64,000 nt of DNA from Chloranthus sessilifolius (lineage: Eukaryota; Streptophyta; Magnoliopsida; Chloranthales; Chloranthaceae). Under the pieces are notes generated by a model. The model was not told the origin of the DNA and ran no database searches. It saw only the letters and a list, made by a program, of their open reading frames with translations. Of this stretch, positions 11,148 to 22,901 are shown piece after piece. Numbering within the stretch: the stretch's first letter is position 1; every line of letters begins with the position of its first letter. Made by a program: the position numbers and the translations under genes. The stretch is taken from NCBI GenBank assembly GCA_021018995.1, contig CM037587.1, forward strand, positions 72,435,604-72,499,603, read 5' to 3'.

Positions 11148-11990
11148 TTAATCATATATTAATTGCAAGGTGGGTAGCACCAACATAAACCTCACCTCTT
11201 GGATACCCAACATGGACTGAAATTTCATCTTCCAAAGCTTCAACTTTGGAAGAAAGTTCATCTTTGATTTCAAGTTGTACAACCCTCCTCGATTAGGAGG
11301 TACACTTCTCAATTTCTCCAGATTAGTCCTTCTTGATGCAAAGTGTTGCACCGATTCACCACTAAGGGTCTCAAAAGTTCCCATGCATTCGTTGTTGTCA
11401 GTGTTTATATACATACCCCCATAAGTCACATCAATCATATGTCGGGTTTGTTTGTTTAAGCCTTCATAGAAACTGAGCACCATTTCCCAGCACGAGACCT
11501 CATGGTGAGGGCACTTATGTAGACGCTCGTTGAAGCGTTTCCAACTCTCATGAAAAGACTCTTTCAGAGATTGATAGAATGCAATAATATCATTTTGGAA
11601 TCAACTCGTCTTGCAGATTGGGTAGTACTTATTAAGGAATATGTTTTGTAACTCTTCCCAACTAGCAATCGAGTCGCTGGGCAAAGAGTTCAGCCATTGC
11701 TTTGCCCTGTCTCTAAGTGAAAATGGGAACAACCTCAAATGAGTGGCCTCTTTCGATAAGTTTTAAATTTTAAATGTAGCGCAGATTTCTAGAAAACACG
11801 TTAAATGCATATGGGGATCTTCATTACCATGCCCATGAAAAATAGGAAGTAGTTGAAGCAAGTTGGGCTTGATCTCGAAAACCACCGCATTACCGGTGGC
11901 TACAGGTACACGAATACATGAGGGAGGTACTAGAGTAGCTAGTATATAATACTCCCTCAACATTCTAGCCACTTGCTCTTCTCCTGCCAT
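11148..11990 (-). pseudogene. gag: Element E gag (Athila-like), fragmentary
   Basis: Minus-strand gag starting MAGEEQVARMLREY at 11990, with LLPIFHGHGNEDPHMHLTCF, the N-terminal hallmark of Athila gag. Stops break the frame between 11763 and 11483. The later part (FYEGLNKQTRHMIDVTYGG) corresponds to the end of the gag core. The zinc knuckle and everything downstream are missing because the copy ends at about 11140, where the LTR of element B abuts it. No pol. Confidence 0.75.
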
Positions 11991-12357
11991 AATGAATCTG
12001 ATTGAAAGTAGGGCGGGGCGGCTAGAATGTTCTAAACTAAAGATGCTTCGAGAAGAACCAGAGCTAGCGTGAATATGCTGGCATGTTTTCTCTTACACAA
12101 GGTCTAGTCACTGAAGAGAGAAGAATAGCGACCTTAACCATGGCAAAACAAAGGCTAAAAACAAAAATAAAGTACTAATCCTAACAAATGAAAATCGAAA
12201 GCACGTACCTTAGCCTCTCGCAGCGTCCTGTGATAAGCCTTCGGTAAGTTAAAGCCCCCGATCTTCCTAGCCTAAAACAAAAAACAAAGCAAACTAAGGT
12301 TAGTATATGATACAGATGTACAAAATAAAACAAAAATAAAACATGATAAAGCCAAAG

Positions 12358-12375
12358 TCCCTGACAACAGTGCCA
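12358..12375 (-). promoter_or_regulatory. Decayed primer-binding site of element E
   Basis: The plus strand reads TCCCTGACAACAGTGCCA, 14 of 18 bases identical to the tRNA-Asp 3' end. All four differences are C-to-T or G-to-A transitions, as expected from methylated cytosine decay. Position (between gag start and LTR) and orientation fit. Confidence 0.7.
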
Positions 12376-12381
12376 AAAAGT

Positions 12382-13790
12382 TGATCTTTTTAAATCAAAA
12401 CCTTACAAGTGCACAAGTTCGAATGTACTAGGGCAAGTACAAGGGTATCGAACCACAGAGACTTGTCATTTATCTTTATTCAATTTCTATTTTATTTTAA
12501 TAACAGTATATAAAATTAAGTTTCCTAAATAAACTAAAATAAAAAAAAACCTAAAATAGTTTTGAAATAAGAGAAGAGACGGCAAACTAGAATCTCTCTT
12601 GGATTTCAAACTCATATATAATAAAACCTATTTCTTTTTCTATTAATGAATCCCAGGTACCCCCGCTCCAGGCTACAAGCTCTATCGCTTCATATATGAA
12701 TTAGATAAATCTAATTGTCAAGGTATCATTGCATGAACCAACAAAAACTACCCTACAAGGCCTAGTCGGTTGGTGAATATCCTATATAATCCAACCCCAA
12801 TCCCTAGAACACCACTAGAATTAAACTAAACATGATTACAATGTTACTATTACGTTCTCAATAAATTCAGAGTCTCGAAATGCAATCGTACCATAAACGG
12901 AACTCAAAATAAAAATAGAAATAAAACTTTATTATATACTTATCCAAAATTTACAAGAGATCCCAGCCTGAGTGCATTTAGACTCCTTCAATCCAGAGAT
13001 CTTCATCATTGTTGAATCGGTCTCTGATCGATGATTATAGTCAGTCTCCCTCTATCTCAAAACTATATCTAACCTAAACTACGAACACTCACGCCAGAAA
13101 CTCTCTAGAAAAGTCTGCCATGGGAATCCCCTAAAACCTAACCCTAGGGTCCTTATTTATAGAGTATAAGTCCCTAGAATAATTATACACGACAAGTATC
13201 TCTCAAAAATTCCAAGAAATCAGGTGGAGTAAGAAGAATTCAGAAGGGTTCTGCATTGCCAACGAAAATCCAGCTGGAAGGTTGAATTTTCGCACAGAAA
13301 CTCTGTTGTGATCAATCGAACTGGATTCTTGATCGGTCAGACTTATGATTAATTCTCCAGGCCACGAACGCTTCGCAAGCTTTTGAATTGCTTGAATTCC
13401 TGACCGGTCAAACTGGTTGTGACCGGTCGAATTTTGTGTTTCTGAAGCTCATCTGCATATGACCGGTCGAAACTGACATTCCAACCGGTTCAATTGGATC
13501 CATTTCTTCTTCTGTGTTTTCTTCCTGAAGCACCTCTCTGCTACACAATCCTGACTAGTCATGAATGCAGTCTTGATGGGTCAGAATGACCTTTCTGAGC
13601 TGATTTCCTCTTAGATTCTTTCCAAAGCTTCGAGTTTCTTCTTAACTTTGCTCTTTTAACTCATTTTTCATTTATCCGGCCTTTGAACCTGTTGAAGCAC
13701 AACATGAACTAAAAGAATCCATTAGTAGTTAAGTGAGAGCTAACAAGGCCAAGATTTGGGTATAAATTATACTATTTTAGAGACCAATCA
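12382..13790 (-). mobile_element. Element E 5' LTR (Athila-like)
   Basis: Minus-strand LTR of about 1.41 kb beginning TGATTGGTCT at 13790 and ending at about 12382, seven bases before the PBS. The TATA box CTATAAATA lies at 13162-13154 on the minus strand, giving a U3 of about 630 bases that holds the word array at 13305-13590. Directly to the right, 13791-13800 matches the last bases of the copia LTR ending at 15555, suggesting E landed in such an LTR. Confidence 0.7.
13305..13590 (-). repeat. U3 array of GACCGGTCGAA words
   Basis: About eight variants of a TGACCGGTCGAA word occur at about 13311, 13331, 13403, 13420, 13459, 13482, 13552 and 13572. The core GACCGGTC is a perfect palindrome. 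The array lies about 150-430 bases upstream of the E TATA box (minus strand). Confidence 0.75.
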
Positions 13791-15137
13791 CCCACTAACA
13801 AGCAAAGGTTGGGGCTGATATAGAGCTTGTTAGATTCAGCTAGTTATTAGCTACTTATAATCTCTTGGGTGTGCCCTGTTTTGAGCTCCTCACTCATCAG
13901 AGTCTTTCCCCCTTTTTAATGAATTATGCTTACTCATCGGGAAAAAAAATTTCAATTTTACAACTACCAGTTCATTGATCAATTCAAAAAAAAAGTTTCA
14001 ATTCTATAAGTACATGTTCATTGATCAATTCTTTTCGCAAGTTGTGTTGTTTGAGGGTATGCTCATGATTTAAAAGTCTACAATACTAAATATAAAGACC
14101 TATTAGCATGCCTATAATGTGATTCAAACAACCAAAATTCTTTAAAATGAACGACAATCATGCAAATCTCTAAAATCAGTTTATCCCTTTATTTAAAGGG
14201 AGTAGACTACTTTGAATCATACATTAGCCATGCTTTTCCATGACGATCTTCCGCACTATATATCGTTAGATCATGGGTATACCATCAAATGACACAAATG
14301 GTGACTCCACGTGCCACACATCCCAAAAAATGAACGGGTCAGTTACCCTATACCAACTTCGTTGTTCATATAGTTGTTCACTTCCTTGGATGCAAGTTTT
14401 TAATCAAAAATTGAAACCGACCGAGAAATTGGTACGCACTTTCGTAGAACACGATGGGAAAAAGTTTGTTTTGGGCTATTACATTCTTTTACAAAATTTT
14501 GGGAAATCAGGATTGCACAGATTTTGAGGGGTTTTGCATTTGAAATATTAATCAAAATTAGGACATGTGAGTTTTCTTGTAAAAGTGAAATGTCAACATT
14601 ACCCTTTCATTTAAGAGACACAATCAAGTAAACTCCTTCAAAATTATTCAATGGTTCTTCGTCTTTCGTGTCAAACTATCGCCTAAGCGACCATGTTTTT
14701 CTCCGGTGAATAACTCAAAGAACGGGTAGCCCTTTCATTTATATATCTTCTCTAGTGGAAACAAAAAAAATCAAAGACCCAATTCCATTAGCAACGATTG
14801 TTGCAAATAAGCTCAATCTCATTTCGATCAGAGATGGGATTAGCGATGACACAGATTGACATGCACAAATTAAAGGGTAAATCAATCGAACGCTAGCAAT
14901 TCTGGAAGCACAAATGATTTATGAAAACAATTTTAAAAAAATCCATCTCCTTTTTAAAAGCTCTTAATCAACCGTAATATGGAAGAGTTGCAGACATGAG
15001 AGAGGAAGGACAAAGGTGCAAGTTCATGTCTCTCAATAATAGTGGACTTGAGGGTTTTTAAATCCAAATCTAGTTTTTGTTGAACCTCCATTAATGGTAA
15101 ACTAGAGAGTTTAAAGTTTTTTTTCCAAAAAGATTTA
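13791..15137 (+). repeat. Non-coding copia-associated unit, copy 1
   Basis: After a 10-base stub resembling a copia LTR end (CCCACTAACA), the sequence 13801-15137 matches 45257-47090. Shared blocks include GGTTGGGGCTGAT, TGTTTTGAGCTCCTC, CAGTTTATCCCTTTATTTAA and CCTCCATTAATGGTAAAC. Copy 1 lacks the MITE present in copy 2 at 46487-46909. No coding potential is convincing. A likely reading is the internal region of a non-autonomous derivative of the adjacent copia family; a plain segmental duplication is the alternative. Confidence 0.65.
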
Positions 15138-15555
15138 TTTCAACTGTCTATTGTGTACCGTTGGATCATTGTAACCATTGATCGGATCGATTAGGGCCTT
15201 TCAAGGAACCAACAAACAAAACTGCCCCTTAAACGGTGCATAGAACACTATAAATAAGAGGCCAAAGGGAGGGTTTTTGGTACTTGAAAATCTCGAAACT
15301 CATGTCCGTGTCCTAGAAATTTGTGTGCCTACTAGAGCGATTATGTGCGTTCATTTCGCTAGATCACAATTACAGTGCAACATAGTGTGGGATAGATTGG
15401 TGCATCACCGAGGCTTCATTATATCCTGGAGGCGAATTTACCCCTATCCCGTTGCATAGTGGGGGCAAATATTGTCTTAAAAGACATCCATCTAATCACC
15501 CCTTAAAAGTCCATTTTCGATCTATTTTCATCATTTTCTATGTAACCCACGAACA
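15138..15555 (+). mobile_element. Copia element F 5' LTR
   Basis: Homologous to the LTR at 44820-45256 over its length: both contain TATAAATAAGAGGCCAAAG (TATA at 15249 here), TACTTGAAAATCTCGAAAC and GGGCAAATATTGTCTTAAAA. It ends ACCCACGAACA at 15555. The first roughly 20 bases of the family LTR are missing. The copia gag starts only about 28 bases later. The usual tRNA-Met PBS is absent; see the inverted repeat 15468-15571. Confidence 0.7.
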
Positions 15556-15571
15556 ATTTTAAGACAATATT
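15468..15571. repeat. Perfect 15-bp inverted repeat spanning U5 and the PBS position
   Basis: AATATTGTCTTAAAA at 15468-15482 (inside U5) is exactly complementary to TTTTAAGACAATATT at 15557-15571, which starts two bases after the LTR end, where a PBS would be expected. Confidence 0.75.
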
Positions 15572-15582
15572 ACAAAAAAAGT

Positions 15583-17118
15583 GATGGATTTCTCCAAATA
15601 TAACATCAATAAATTCGAGTTCTTTAATGGCACCAATTTCAATTAAAAGTGCACTTTCTACTCACAAATTTAAAAGTTGCTCTTATGTTCTTGCTACGGA
15701 CACACCACCATCGGAGTATGAAGATGAACCTCTTGAATAAGGTAGAATTCGTAAAAAATGAAAAAACAACAAATACACATGCAAGGGCCATATCCTCAAT
15801 TCGTTGACCGATTCTCTCTTTGACATTTATCAAGCCTACAAAACAGCAAGGGAGATATGGGAGGCTCTTGAGCTAAAGTACAAAGTAGAGGAAGTTGGCA
15901 TGTGCATATATTTAGTGAGTTATTTAATTTTAAGATGCATGATTCTAAACCTATTTTTGAACAAGTGCACCAGATGCAGATTATCTTCAACAATCTCGTG
16001 TCGGAAGGAGGCACGGTATACGAATGTTTTCAAGTCTATATGATTATTACAAAATTATCATTGGGATGGAAAAATTATCACAAGAGTTTAAAGCATAGAA
16101 AAGAAGATCGAACTATGGAGGAACTCTTGACTCATCTTCACGCTGAAGAAGAGACTCGTGTACGTGACAAGGAGAAAGAGAACTCTGAACTCGTCTTAAA
16201 GGCTCACATCGTTGAAGATGCATCCAATTCATCGGAGAAGAAAAAGGGAAGGACTCTAAACTGAAGCCAAACAAGAAGGATTTTAAGAAAGGAAAAGATA
16301 AGGAAAATGAGAAAAAGGGTACTTGCTTTTAATGCAAGAAACCTAGCTACTTCAAATGTGATTGCCGAGAAGTTTTAAAGGATAAAAATTAGGCAAACGT
16401 TGTAGGTGAAGAAGATCTCGTTGCAATAATCTCAAAGATTAACATAGTAGAGGGTGAAAACGAATGGTTGCTCGATTCTGGGGCTACTAGGCATATGACG
16501 TCTGATAGAAATAATTTTATATCCTATGAGAAGACACATGCTGGATATGAATTGCTCATGAGAAATTTCACTACTACTAAAGTTGTAGGACAAGAAAAAG
16601 TTGTTCTTAACATCACTTCTGAATAATCCGTCACCCTTAATGATGTACTCCATGTCCTTGAAATAAAAAAAAATCTTGTATCGACTAGTATTTCCAACAA
16701 ACATGGATTTAAGATTGTGGTCAAATCCGATTCTATTGTACTTTCTAAGAAAGAGATGTTTGTAGGCAAGGGATGTGCCTCTTGCAAAATATTTAAGTTC
16801 TCAAAAATTTACTTCTTTGATTTACATGTATGAATCAATGAATTTAAGGCATAATAGATTATGACGTTTAAATTTACGTTCTGTGGTAAGTATGATTAAA
16901 TTAGATCTCATTCCTAAAATACAAATAGATTATAGTAAAGATAGATGTAGTAGTATTTGTGTATAATCTAAAATGACTAAGAAGTCATTTAAGAGTATTA
17001 AAAGACAATCTAAATTATTAGATTTAATTCATACAAATTTGCGTAGTTTGAATAACATTAATACTAGAGGTAGAAAAAGTATTTCATAACCTTCATTGAT
17101 GATTGTTTTAGATTTAAA
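15583..17118 (+). pseudogene. Copia element F: gag, protease and start of integrase, broken
   Basis: Starts MDFSKYNINKFEFFNGTNF at 15583. It then crosses several frames: SLFDIYQAYKTAREIWEALE and KYKVEE (gag core, about 15800-15890), MHDSKPIFEQVHQMQIIFNNL (from 15941), a zinc knuckle with a stop inside it and the histidine replaced (CF-stop-CKKPSYFKCDC, about 16323), the protease motif WLLDSGATRHMT (about 16467, active-site DSG kept), and FITFIDDCFRFKY of the integrase core ending at 17118. The first catalytic Asp of integrase is Asn in IHTNL (about 17030). A Tekay insertion follows directly. Confidence 0.8.
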
Positions 17119-17123
17119 TATGT
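17119..17123. repeat. Target site duplication TATGT (left)
   Basis: TATGT at 17119-17123 is repeated at 19919-19923, exactly flanking the Tekay insertion. Removing insertion and one copy restores the copia integrase frame (FKYV then YLLKLKEEVF). Confidence 0.85.
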
Positions 17124-17272
17124 TATAACATCCCTAAGTATTTTCGTTACCATCGAGTCATTGACTCTTGAAGAGAGTATAGATATGTTAGTTTGAACTT
17201 GTAAGATATCTATACTTTTTCGAAGTAGACACGTCAATTTTTTAGGAAAAAAATTCTTTAAGGTGGAAAAAA

Positions 17273-19918
17273 TATAACATCCCGAAAATTTCCTGAAACT
17301 ATAGGTCCTGATTTGGACGCATATCTGTTAAGAAGCACGTCATCATTCTAATTTTTCAAACGGGATCATTTTGCATTCGTTTGAGCTCGTGTGAGATTTT
17401 AGACCAAGTTCGTACACCGTGGTAGTGTGTATCGGCTCAACATCGAATCCAATAGATAAGTGGGTTGGGTGTGCAGGCCCCGTACCGAACCAAAAGATTA
17501 TTGGTGTATCCGTTCCACATTAGAACAAGTCATGTGGATAAGAACTAACATCAAAACGGGTGTGTGTGTTTAATAGGAGAACCGACCCCTTTAACTTATA
17601 AAAGAAGGCAAGGCTTTTCTTGCAAGCCATTAGCTGTTTGTAAGAGTTTGGGTTTCTAGAGAGTGAGAGAGAAGAGCTTGAGGAGATCACGCCATAAACC
17701 GTTCAAACGTCGAATCGGCTTCGTTGAACTTCGAGGTATTAGCTTCTTGTTAGTTTGTGTGCCGCGGGGAAATGTTAATTCCGACATCAATAATATTTTT
17801 GAGATTTTGAATGTGTGGGTTTGACGGTAGAGAACCAACCATGGTGATCACGGTGTACGCGATTGGGAGAGTGAAGAGTAGTGCGTGTTGGAGCGGAGCG
17901 TCATTGTAGGCTTCGTTTCAATTCAAATACCGGTGAGATCGACGAAATTCTCTCCGAGACCCTAACTTGGGCGTGAGCTCGTGAATAGAGAAATCGATCA
18001 AATTGAGGTATGAAAATTATGTTAATTTATGATTTATAGTTGAGTTAGTTTGATTTATGTTTATGGGTGAAGAATTAAAAGAATAAGAGTTAAATGGGAA
18101 GAAGAAAGAGTTTGAGAAATTTAAAAATCGTGAATGTGAAGAAACTGAGAAAATCGATTGATCGAAATCAGTGAACGTTTGATCCATGTTGTCAAGAAGA
18201 GAAACCGATCGATCGATTTATGAAACCAATCGGTCGATTTCTACTGAGCTTGCCGACACTACCTCGATATTTTGGCTATAACTTTTTACTCCAAACTTTG
18301 ATTGACATGATTCTCACAACGTTGGAAAGAGGATAACAAAATCTATAACAATTTTGAATTAACAATTTTGTGAATCCAAATATTTATAGATAAAAAATTA
18401 GGGAGAAGATTGCGTCAAATTCTAAGTTAGCACGAACTTGTCCGTTTCTACCTCGTTTTGAGAAAATACTTAAATATGTCTAAGTTATTAGTGATTAGAT
18501 TTAATTCTTAATACATCGTGGTGTACTTGTGATGTAGATTGAGGGCAGGAAGTCACCGATAGGACTTTGCTTGGCTTCGCACAACTTCAAGATTGAGGTA
18601 GGGGAAACTCAGTGCCCATTTGCACTTAAATCGTTAGTTGTATGGACATATATGATAGCTGCAAAGATTTGTTTTGTTTAAATGAAAATTTCATTTGTTC
18701 TTTTGATTATGAGGAAACTTCAATGCAAATTTCACCTTTGAATATTTTACCATAAATGCCCTTGATTTGTGTTGATTTTGATCCGTACGTTGATGGTTAA
18801 ATTTCGAAATGACTTTTTAACTCGTATTGATTGCTTTGACTACATTAGCAAGATGTGAATTATTGACGCTTTGAAATGTCGACTAACTCGGCACTTGGAC
18901 TTTGACATGGAACTTGCATTGTAAATCCTTTGAATTCTTTTGACTGCATCCCTTGGGGCTGGTACAGCGGCATAATCTGTACATGCATTTATACATATGC
19001 TATATATGCATCATTTGGAACATTATTCATCCCTTGGAAATCATGCATCCCTTGAAAAATCATTGATAACTTAGACATCCTTGGATACATTGTGATACCC
19101 TTAGATACATTATGACACCCTTAGAAACATTGAGACACCTTTGGAAATAATGAGACACCCTTGGATACATTGTGACACTCTTGGACGCCCTTGTATTGTT
19201 TTGGTTGCAAATTTGATATTATTTGCGAATTTGTTTGGACTTGGATTTGGACTTGGATACCCTTGGATACTTCTGATTATTTTTAATATACTCTTTTATA
19301 TATACTGTTTTGATAAAACTCCGTTTTGAAAGTAAATGCTTTGAAAGTATGTTTGAAATGAAAATGATAAATACTTTGAAACTCAGTTTTGAAAGATGAT
19401 TTTTAACTCCTGTCATGAAATTTATGCTTTCTTATGATAAAATGCAAATTAATATTGAATGTCCTCTACTGAGCTTAGTTGTTAGCTCACCCCGACCATA
19501 CGTCACAGGCATACCGCTAATCAGGACACCAGACTTGAGGATTGAGGGTTTGAGGATTTGTGAGATTTTCGGGATCGTAGTTTTAGTACAGTGTGGACGT
19601 TGATAAGTTCGGGTTGGGTACATTCATGCTATGATACATGTATTGTACACCACTATTAGGTGATGGTCGGCTATCACCGGTGGTTTAGTTTATTTCTTTT
19701 AGATTACGTGTTCCTTATACAGAAATGAAGATTTGATTTAGTTCCGTCATATGTATATATACTTTAATTTTCACGCTTATTAGTAGACGTACCAAATTTT
19801 CTGAATTAGATTGTGATCTGCGATCTGGCGATCCGAATTTTTTCATTTAATTTTAGTATAAGTTAAAGAAAAAAAAATATCTCAGGAAGTTTAGGTTGAG
19901 AAAATTCGGGCTATCACA
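17273..19918 (+). mobile_element. Tekay-like 3' LTR, copy 1 (2.65 kb)
   Basis: Starts TATAACATCCCGAAAATTT, ends CTATCACA. A TATA-like TATAAAAG lies at 17597 with a GA-rich leader after it. Words of the type ATCGATCGATCGG and CAATCGGTCGATT lie at 18136-18242, downstream of the box in this case. A tandem array lies at 19060-19200. Confidence 0.75.
19060..19200. repeat. Tandem repeats of about 22 bp in the Tekay LTR
   Basis: About six copies of CCTTGGATACATTGTGACAC-like units, including 19079-19100, 19101-19122 and 19157-19180, with substitutions such as AGAAACATTGAGACAC. Confidence 0.7.
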
Positions 19919-21058
19919 TATGTTTACCTACTTAAATTGAAGGAGGAAGTATTTAGTAAATTTATCTCTTATAAGGCTTTAGTAGAAAATTAATTAGATT
20001 TTAAAATTAACGCATTAAGGTCAAATAAGGAAGGTAAATACATGTCATATGATTTTTCAGATTTTTGTGACAAGTTTGAAATTATTCATAAGGTCACCGC
20101 TCCATTTTCTCCTCAATCTAATGGAATTGCCGAAAGGCAAAATCGGACTTTAGTAGAAAAGGTAAACTATATGTTAACAAATTTTGATTTGAATTCAAAT
20201 CTATGGGGAAAAACTTTACTAACTGTATATTATATTTTAAAACGGATACTACATAAAAAGTCCTCTAAAACTCTATATAAAGTTTGGAAGAACAAACCTC
20301 CTAAATTACATTATTTTAAAGTATGAGGTTGTAGAGCGCTTGTTAGGGTATCCAATTATAAATGTACAAAATTGGGTCTTAAAGCCATAAAATGTGTATT
20401 TGTGAGATATTCTCTTAATAGTCCTATATACAAATTTTTTATAAGTGAGCATAATTGTATTTTTGAAAATGATTCAATTTTTGAATTAAGAGATGTAGTA
20501 TTTTATGAGAATAAATTCTCTAGTATTTTTAAACCTCTTGTAACCTCTGACTTAGGAGAATCTTCTAATTCCCCTTATCTCTCTAATAGTGAAGATGAAG
20601 AGATAAAATCAAGAAAAAATAAGAGACTTAGAAAAGCCACTAATTTTGGTTCAAATTTTTATGTTTATCTTATAGAAGAAGGAACTTGAAATGAGAAAAC
20701 TAAGAAAATGATGTTTATTTTGAATATATGATAAAACTACAACTCTATTGATTCCCTATTTTAAAAAGAAGTCATAAATAATATGAATTCTATCATGTCT
20801 AATAATATGTGAGAATTAATAGACTTGCTACCAATGTCTAAACTTATAGGTTGTAAGTGGATATTCAAAAATAAAAATATTCATAATGTCAATATAAATA
20901 AGTTTGAAGTTAAATTTATTGCTAAAGATTTTAGATAAAAGCATGATATTAGTGATTTGATACTTATGCTCGAGCAGCTAAGATTCTTTTAATCAAAAAA
21001 TTATTTGCAATTGCTTTCATATGTAATCTCAAGTTTCATTAAATGGACGTTAAAACAA
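19919..21058 (+). pseudogene. Copia element F: rest of integrase and start of reverse transcriptase
   Basis: Continues the integrase interrupted at 17118. The second catalytic Asp is Asn (RSNKEGKY, about 20015), while the catalytic Glu is kept in SNGIAERQNRTL (about 20120). Then WGKTLLTVYYILKRILHKKS and the C-terminal part up to LRKATNFGSNFYV (about 20670). A shifted frame gives GCKWIFKNKNI (about 20850) of the RT N-terminus. The match stops at MDVKTTH (about 21055), just before the RT core. RNase H and the 3' LTR are missing. With both Asp lost, the integrase cannot have been active in this copy. Confidence 0.8.
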
Positions 21059-21675
21059 CCCATTAGTCATCTTTTAATTTAAAGTAGTCAAAAGTCATCT
21101 AAAACTAATAACCAAGTCAAATGACATTTAAAACTAATAACTATCATGTAAATTGGACAGTATTAAATCTAACAAAGAGATTGTTTTTCTACTTAATATT
21201 TCTCAAAATAGATAATGAGGTCATGGGCATCATATCCCAGCCAACACATGAGGACTCTTAAGTAATCAGAACGTTGCTCAAGTCGGATGCTTAATTCTAA
21301 CGCTCATTAAAAGGGACCAATTAATGGAGCGACAGGAGATAAACCATTAAAAGTAGGAGAAAAACCATTAAACGGGGAAAGCCCATATCAAAACATGACT
21401 AAGCTAAATTCTGCTACTACAATCATTTTAAAAAGTGAAGTACCGGAAAGTGCTCTCCTCTCCCAATATTAATGGGTTGCCCTTGGATATAAGAAGCGCA
21501 TGATTGGAGCTTTTCTGACCAAAAGGTTAGGTTGGGGGAAGGAATCAATGAAAATTATTAGTGGTGCCTCTAACATTCTGATTTGATTATTGATGTTTCA
21601 AGTAGCAGCTCCTCAAAGTTTGATGGAGACTACTTGCATTTATTCTCTAATCGCGCCTACTCGTTTTTGGACATC
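21059..21675. other. Non-coding stretch with a dispersed repeat piece
   Basis: 21066-21119 (AGTCAAAAGTCATCTAAAAC core) is nearly identical to 58033-58088. The rest is AT-rich with no gene seen. 21583-21675 reads open on the plus strand but matches nothing I know. Confidence 0.5.
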
Positions 21676-22035
21676 TTCAACGCCTCAAATTCCTTGAAAA
21701 TCGTTGATTGTTTCGGATCATATGATGGAGATTATTTTTCACTCCAATTTTTCACGCAATGGATCTTGAGATTATGGTGCACCTATCATATAGTCATTTT
21801 CTTATTCCATGTACCAAAGGTCCCAAAAAATGTCTTTTAATTATATGGCACACTTCACATTCAAATCTGATTTTAAGTCATGTTTTTGGGATTTGTGAAA
21901 CATGGAATCACAAACTGACCGTTTGATAGGTGCGCCATGATCTCAAGATTCATTGCATGGAAGATTGGGATAAAAACGATCTCTATCATCTGATCCAAAG
22001 CAATCAATGAGTTTCAATGGATTTTTGACGTTAGC
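21676..22035. repeat. Long inverted repeat, arms about 167 bp, loop about 27 bp
   Basis: 21676-21842 pairs with 21870-22035. Matching pieces: TTGATTG(T/C)TT(C/T)GGATCA, GCAATG(G/A)ATCTTGAGAT, ATGG(T/C)GCACCTATCA and ATTCCATGT. Both arms translate to a similar peptide (VDCFGSYDGDYF versus IDCFGSDDRDRF), which may be coincidental or a duplicated gene scrap. A transcript would fold into one long hairpin. No terminal repeats or target duplication were found. Confidence 0.75.
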
Positions 22036-22148
22036 ACTTCTAGAGCTATCCTTTTTAAATTGTTGATCATTACTACATAAGATTCCAACAGAAAAAAGAG
22101 GTTTGGTTCTGTTTTGACATGTCATTTCACTGTGCATTGGCGGTTGGA

Positions 22149-22252
22149 AATTTCTTATATGCTTTGTTATTTACAAATATTTGTTTTGCAGTGAGCATTG
22201 TAATTTCATATATGTTACATTATTTACAAACATTTGTTTCGCAGCGAGAATT
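22149..22252. repeat. Tandem duplication of about 52 bp
   Basis: Two adjacent copies: each has ATTTC(T/A)TATATG, TTATTTACAAA(T/C)ATTTGTTT and GCAG(T/C)GAG(C/A)ATTG. Confidence 0.75.
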
Positions 22253-22901
22253 GTTAGTAGATACTAAAAGCATAGTCACCAAGTGGGGGTTCGACAATAA
22301 TTAGTTAAACGAGATTAATATCAGACAAAATCCAACAAGTTCAGGAAAATATTTGGAGGAAAAATTAGAGAGGAAAAAAAAGATTTAAAATTATAAAAAA
22401 ATTAAAAGATATTAAAAAAATTGCAAAATTTTTAAAATTTTCAGAATTATTTGCTAATTCTTGTGAAAATACGATTTTTTTTTAATAGCCGTGAATAATT
22501 CAGGAATAATTTGCGGAACATTAAATTCACGAATTTTTATCCAAGCATTGAATATTAGATAACTATGAAGGTTATATTTATTTCCGGTTTCCGGTAGGGA
22601 TTTATTTCTTATTTAACATACAAATTTAAGTTCATAGACATATCATGAGTGGTGTAGGTCTATCTGTAGTTACGAGTGTGGTGGATTGTAGGTGAAACTA
22701 CCCGTGTGTGGTGGATTTTAGGTGAAAATACGAGCCTGCCTGCCGACCCGCTTTGAAGAATTCATGGGACGACAAGTCGAGTAGATTCGGATTATGGAAG
22801 AAGTGCCTCGATGCGCTATAGCTACTACACTGAGTCATTTTATAGAATTATGAACTCTACAAAACTATTTCGATTCTAATGCAACTTATCTTTTTGGATC
22901 T
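22253..22901. other. Non-coding stretch left of LTR1
   Basis: AT-rich (22370-22520), then two copies of a GTGTG(T)GGTGGATT(T/G)TAGGTGAAA segment at about 22674 and 22704. No gene seen. Confidence 0.45.

Larger units (their letters stand above)
17124..19918 (+). mobile_element. Tekay-like element remnant inserted in copia F (internally deleted)
   Basis: Begins TATAACATCCC at 17124 (a TGTAACATCCC LTR start with one change) and ends TATCACA at 19918. After about 100 bases of LTR start it jumps to a short pre-LTR stretch and polypurine-like tract (ATTCTTTAAGGTGG, 17253-17266), then a second, complete LTR from 17273. No coding region is left. The LTR carries the conserved block CTACTGAGCTTAG ... 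TAGCTCACCCCGAC ... ACGTCACAGGCAT (19467-19512), shared with the LTRs at 47428-50633 and, inverted, 58633-59640. Confidence 0.8.

Noticed and set aside
14273-14527. 84-residue open frame in the copia-associated unit
   Set aside because: The homologous region of copy 2 does not keep the frame; no domain.
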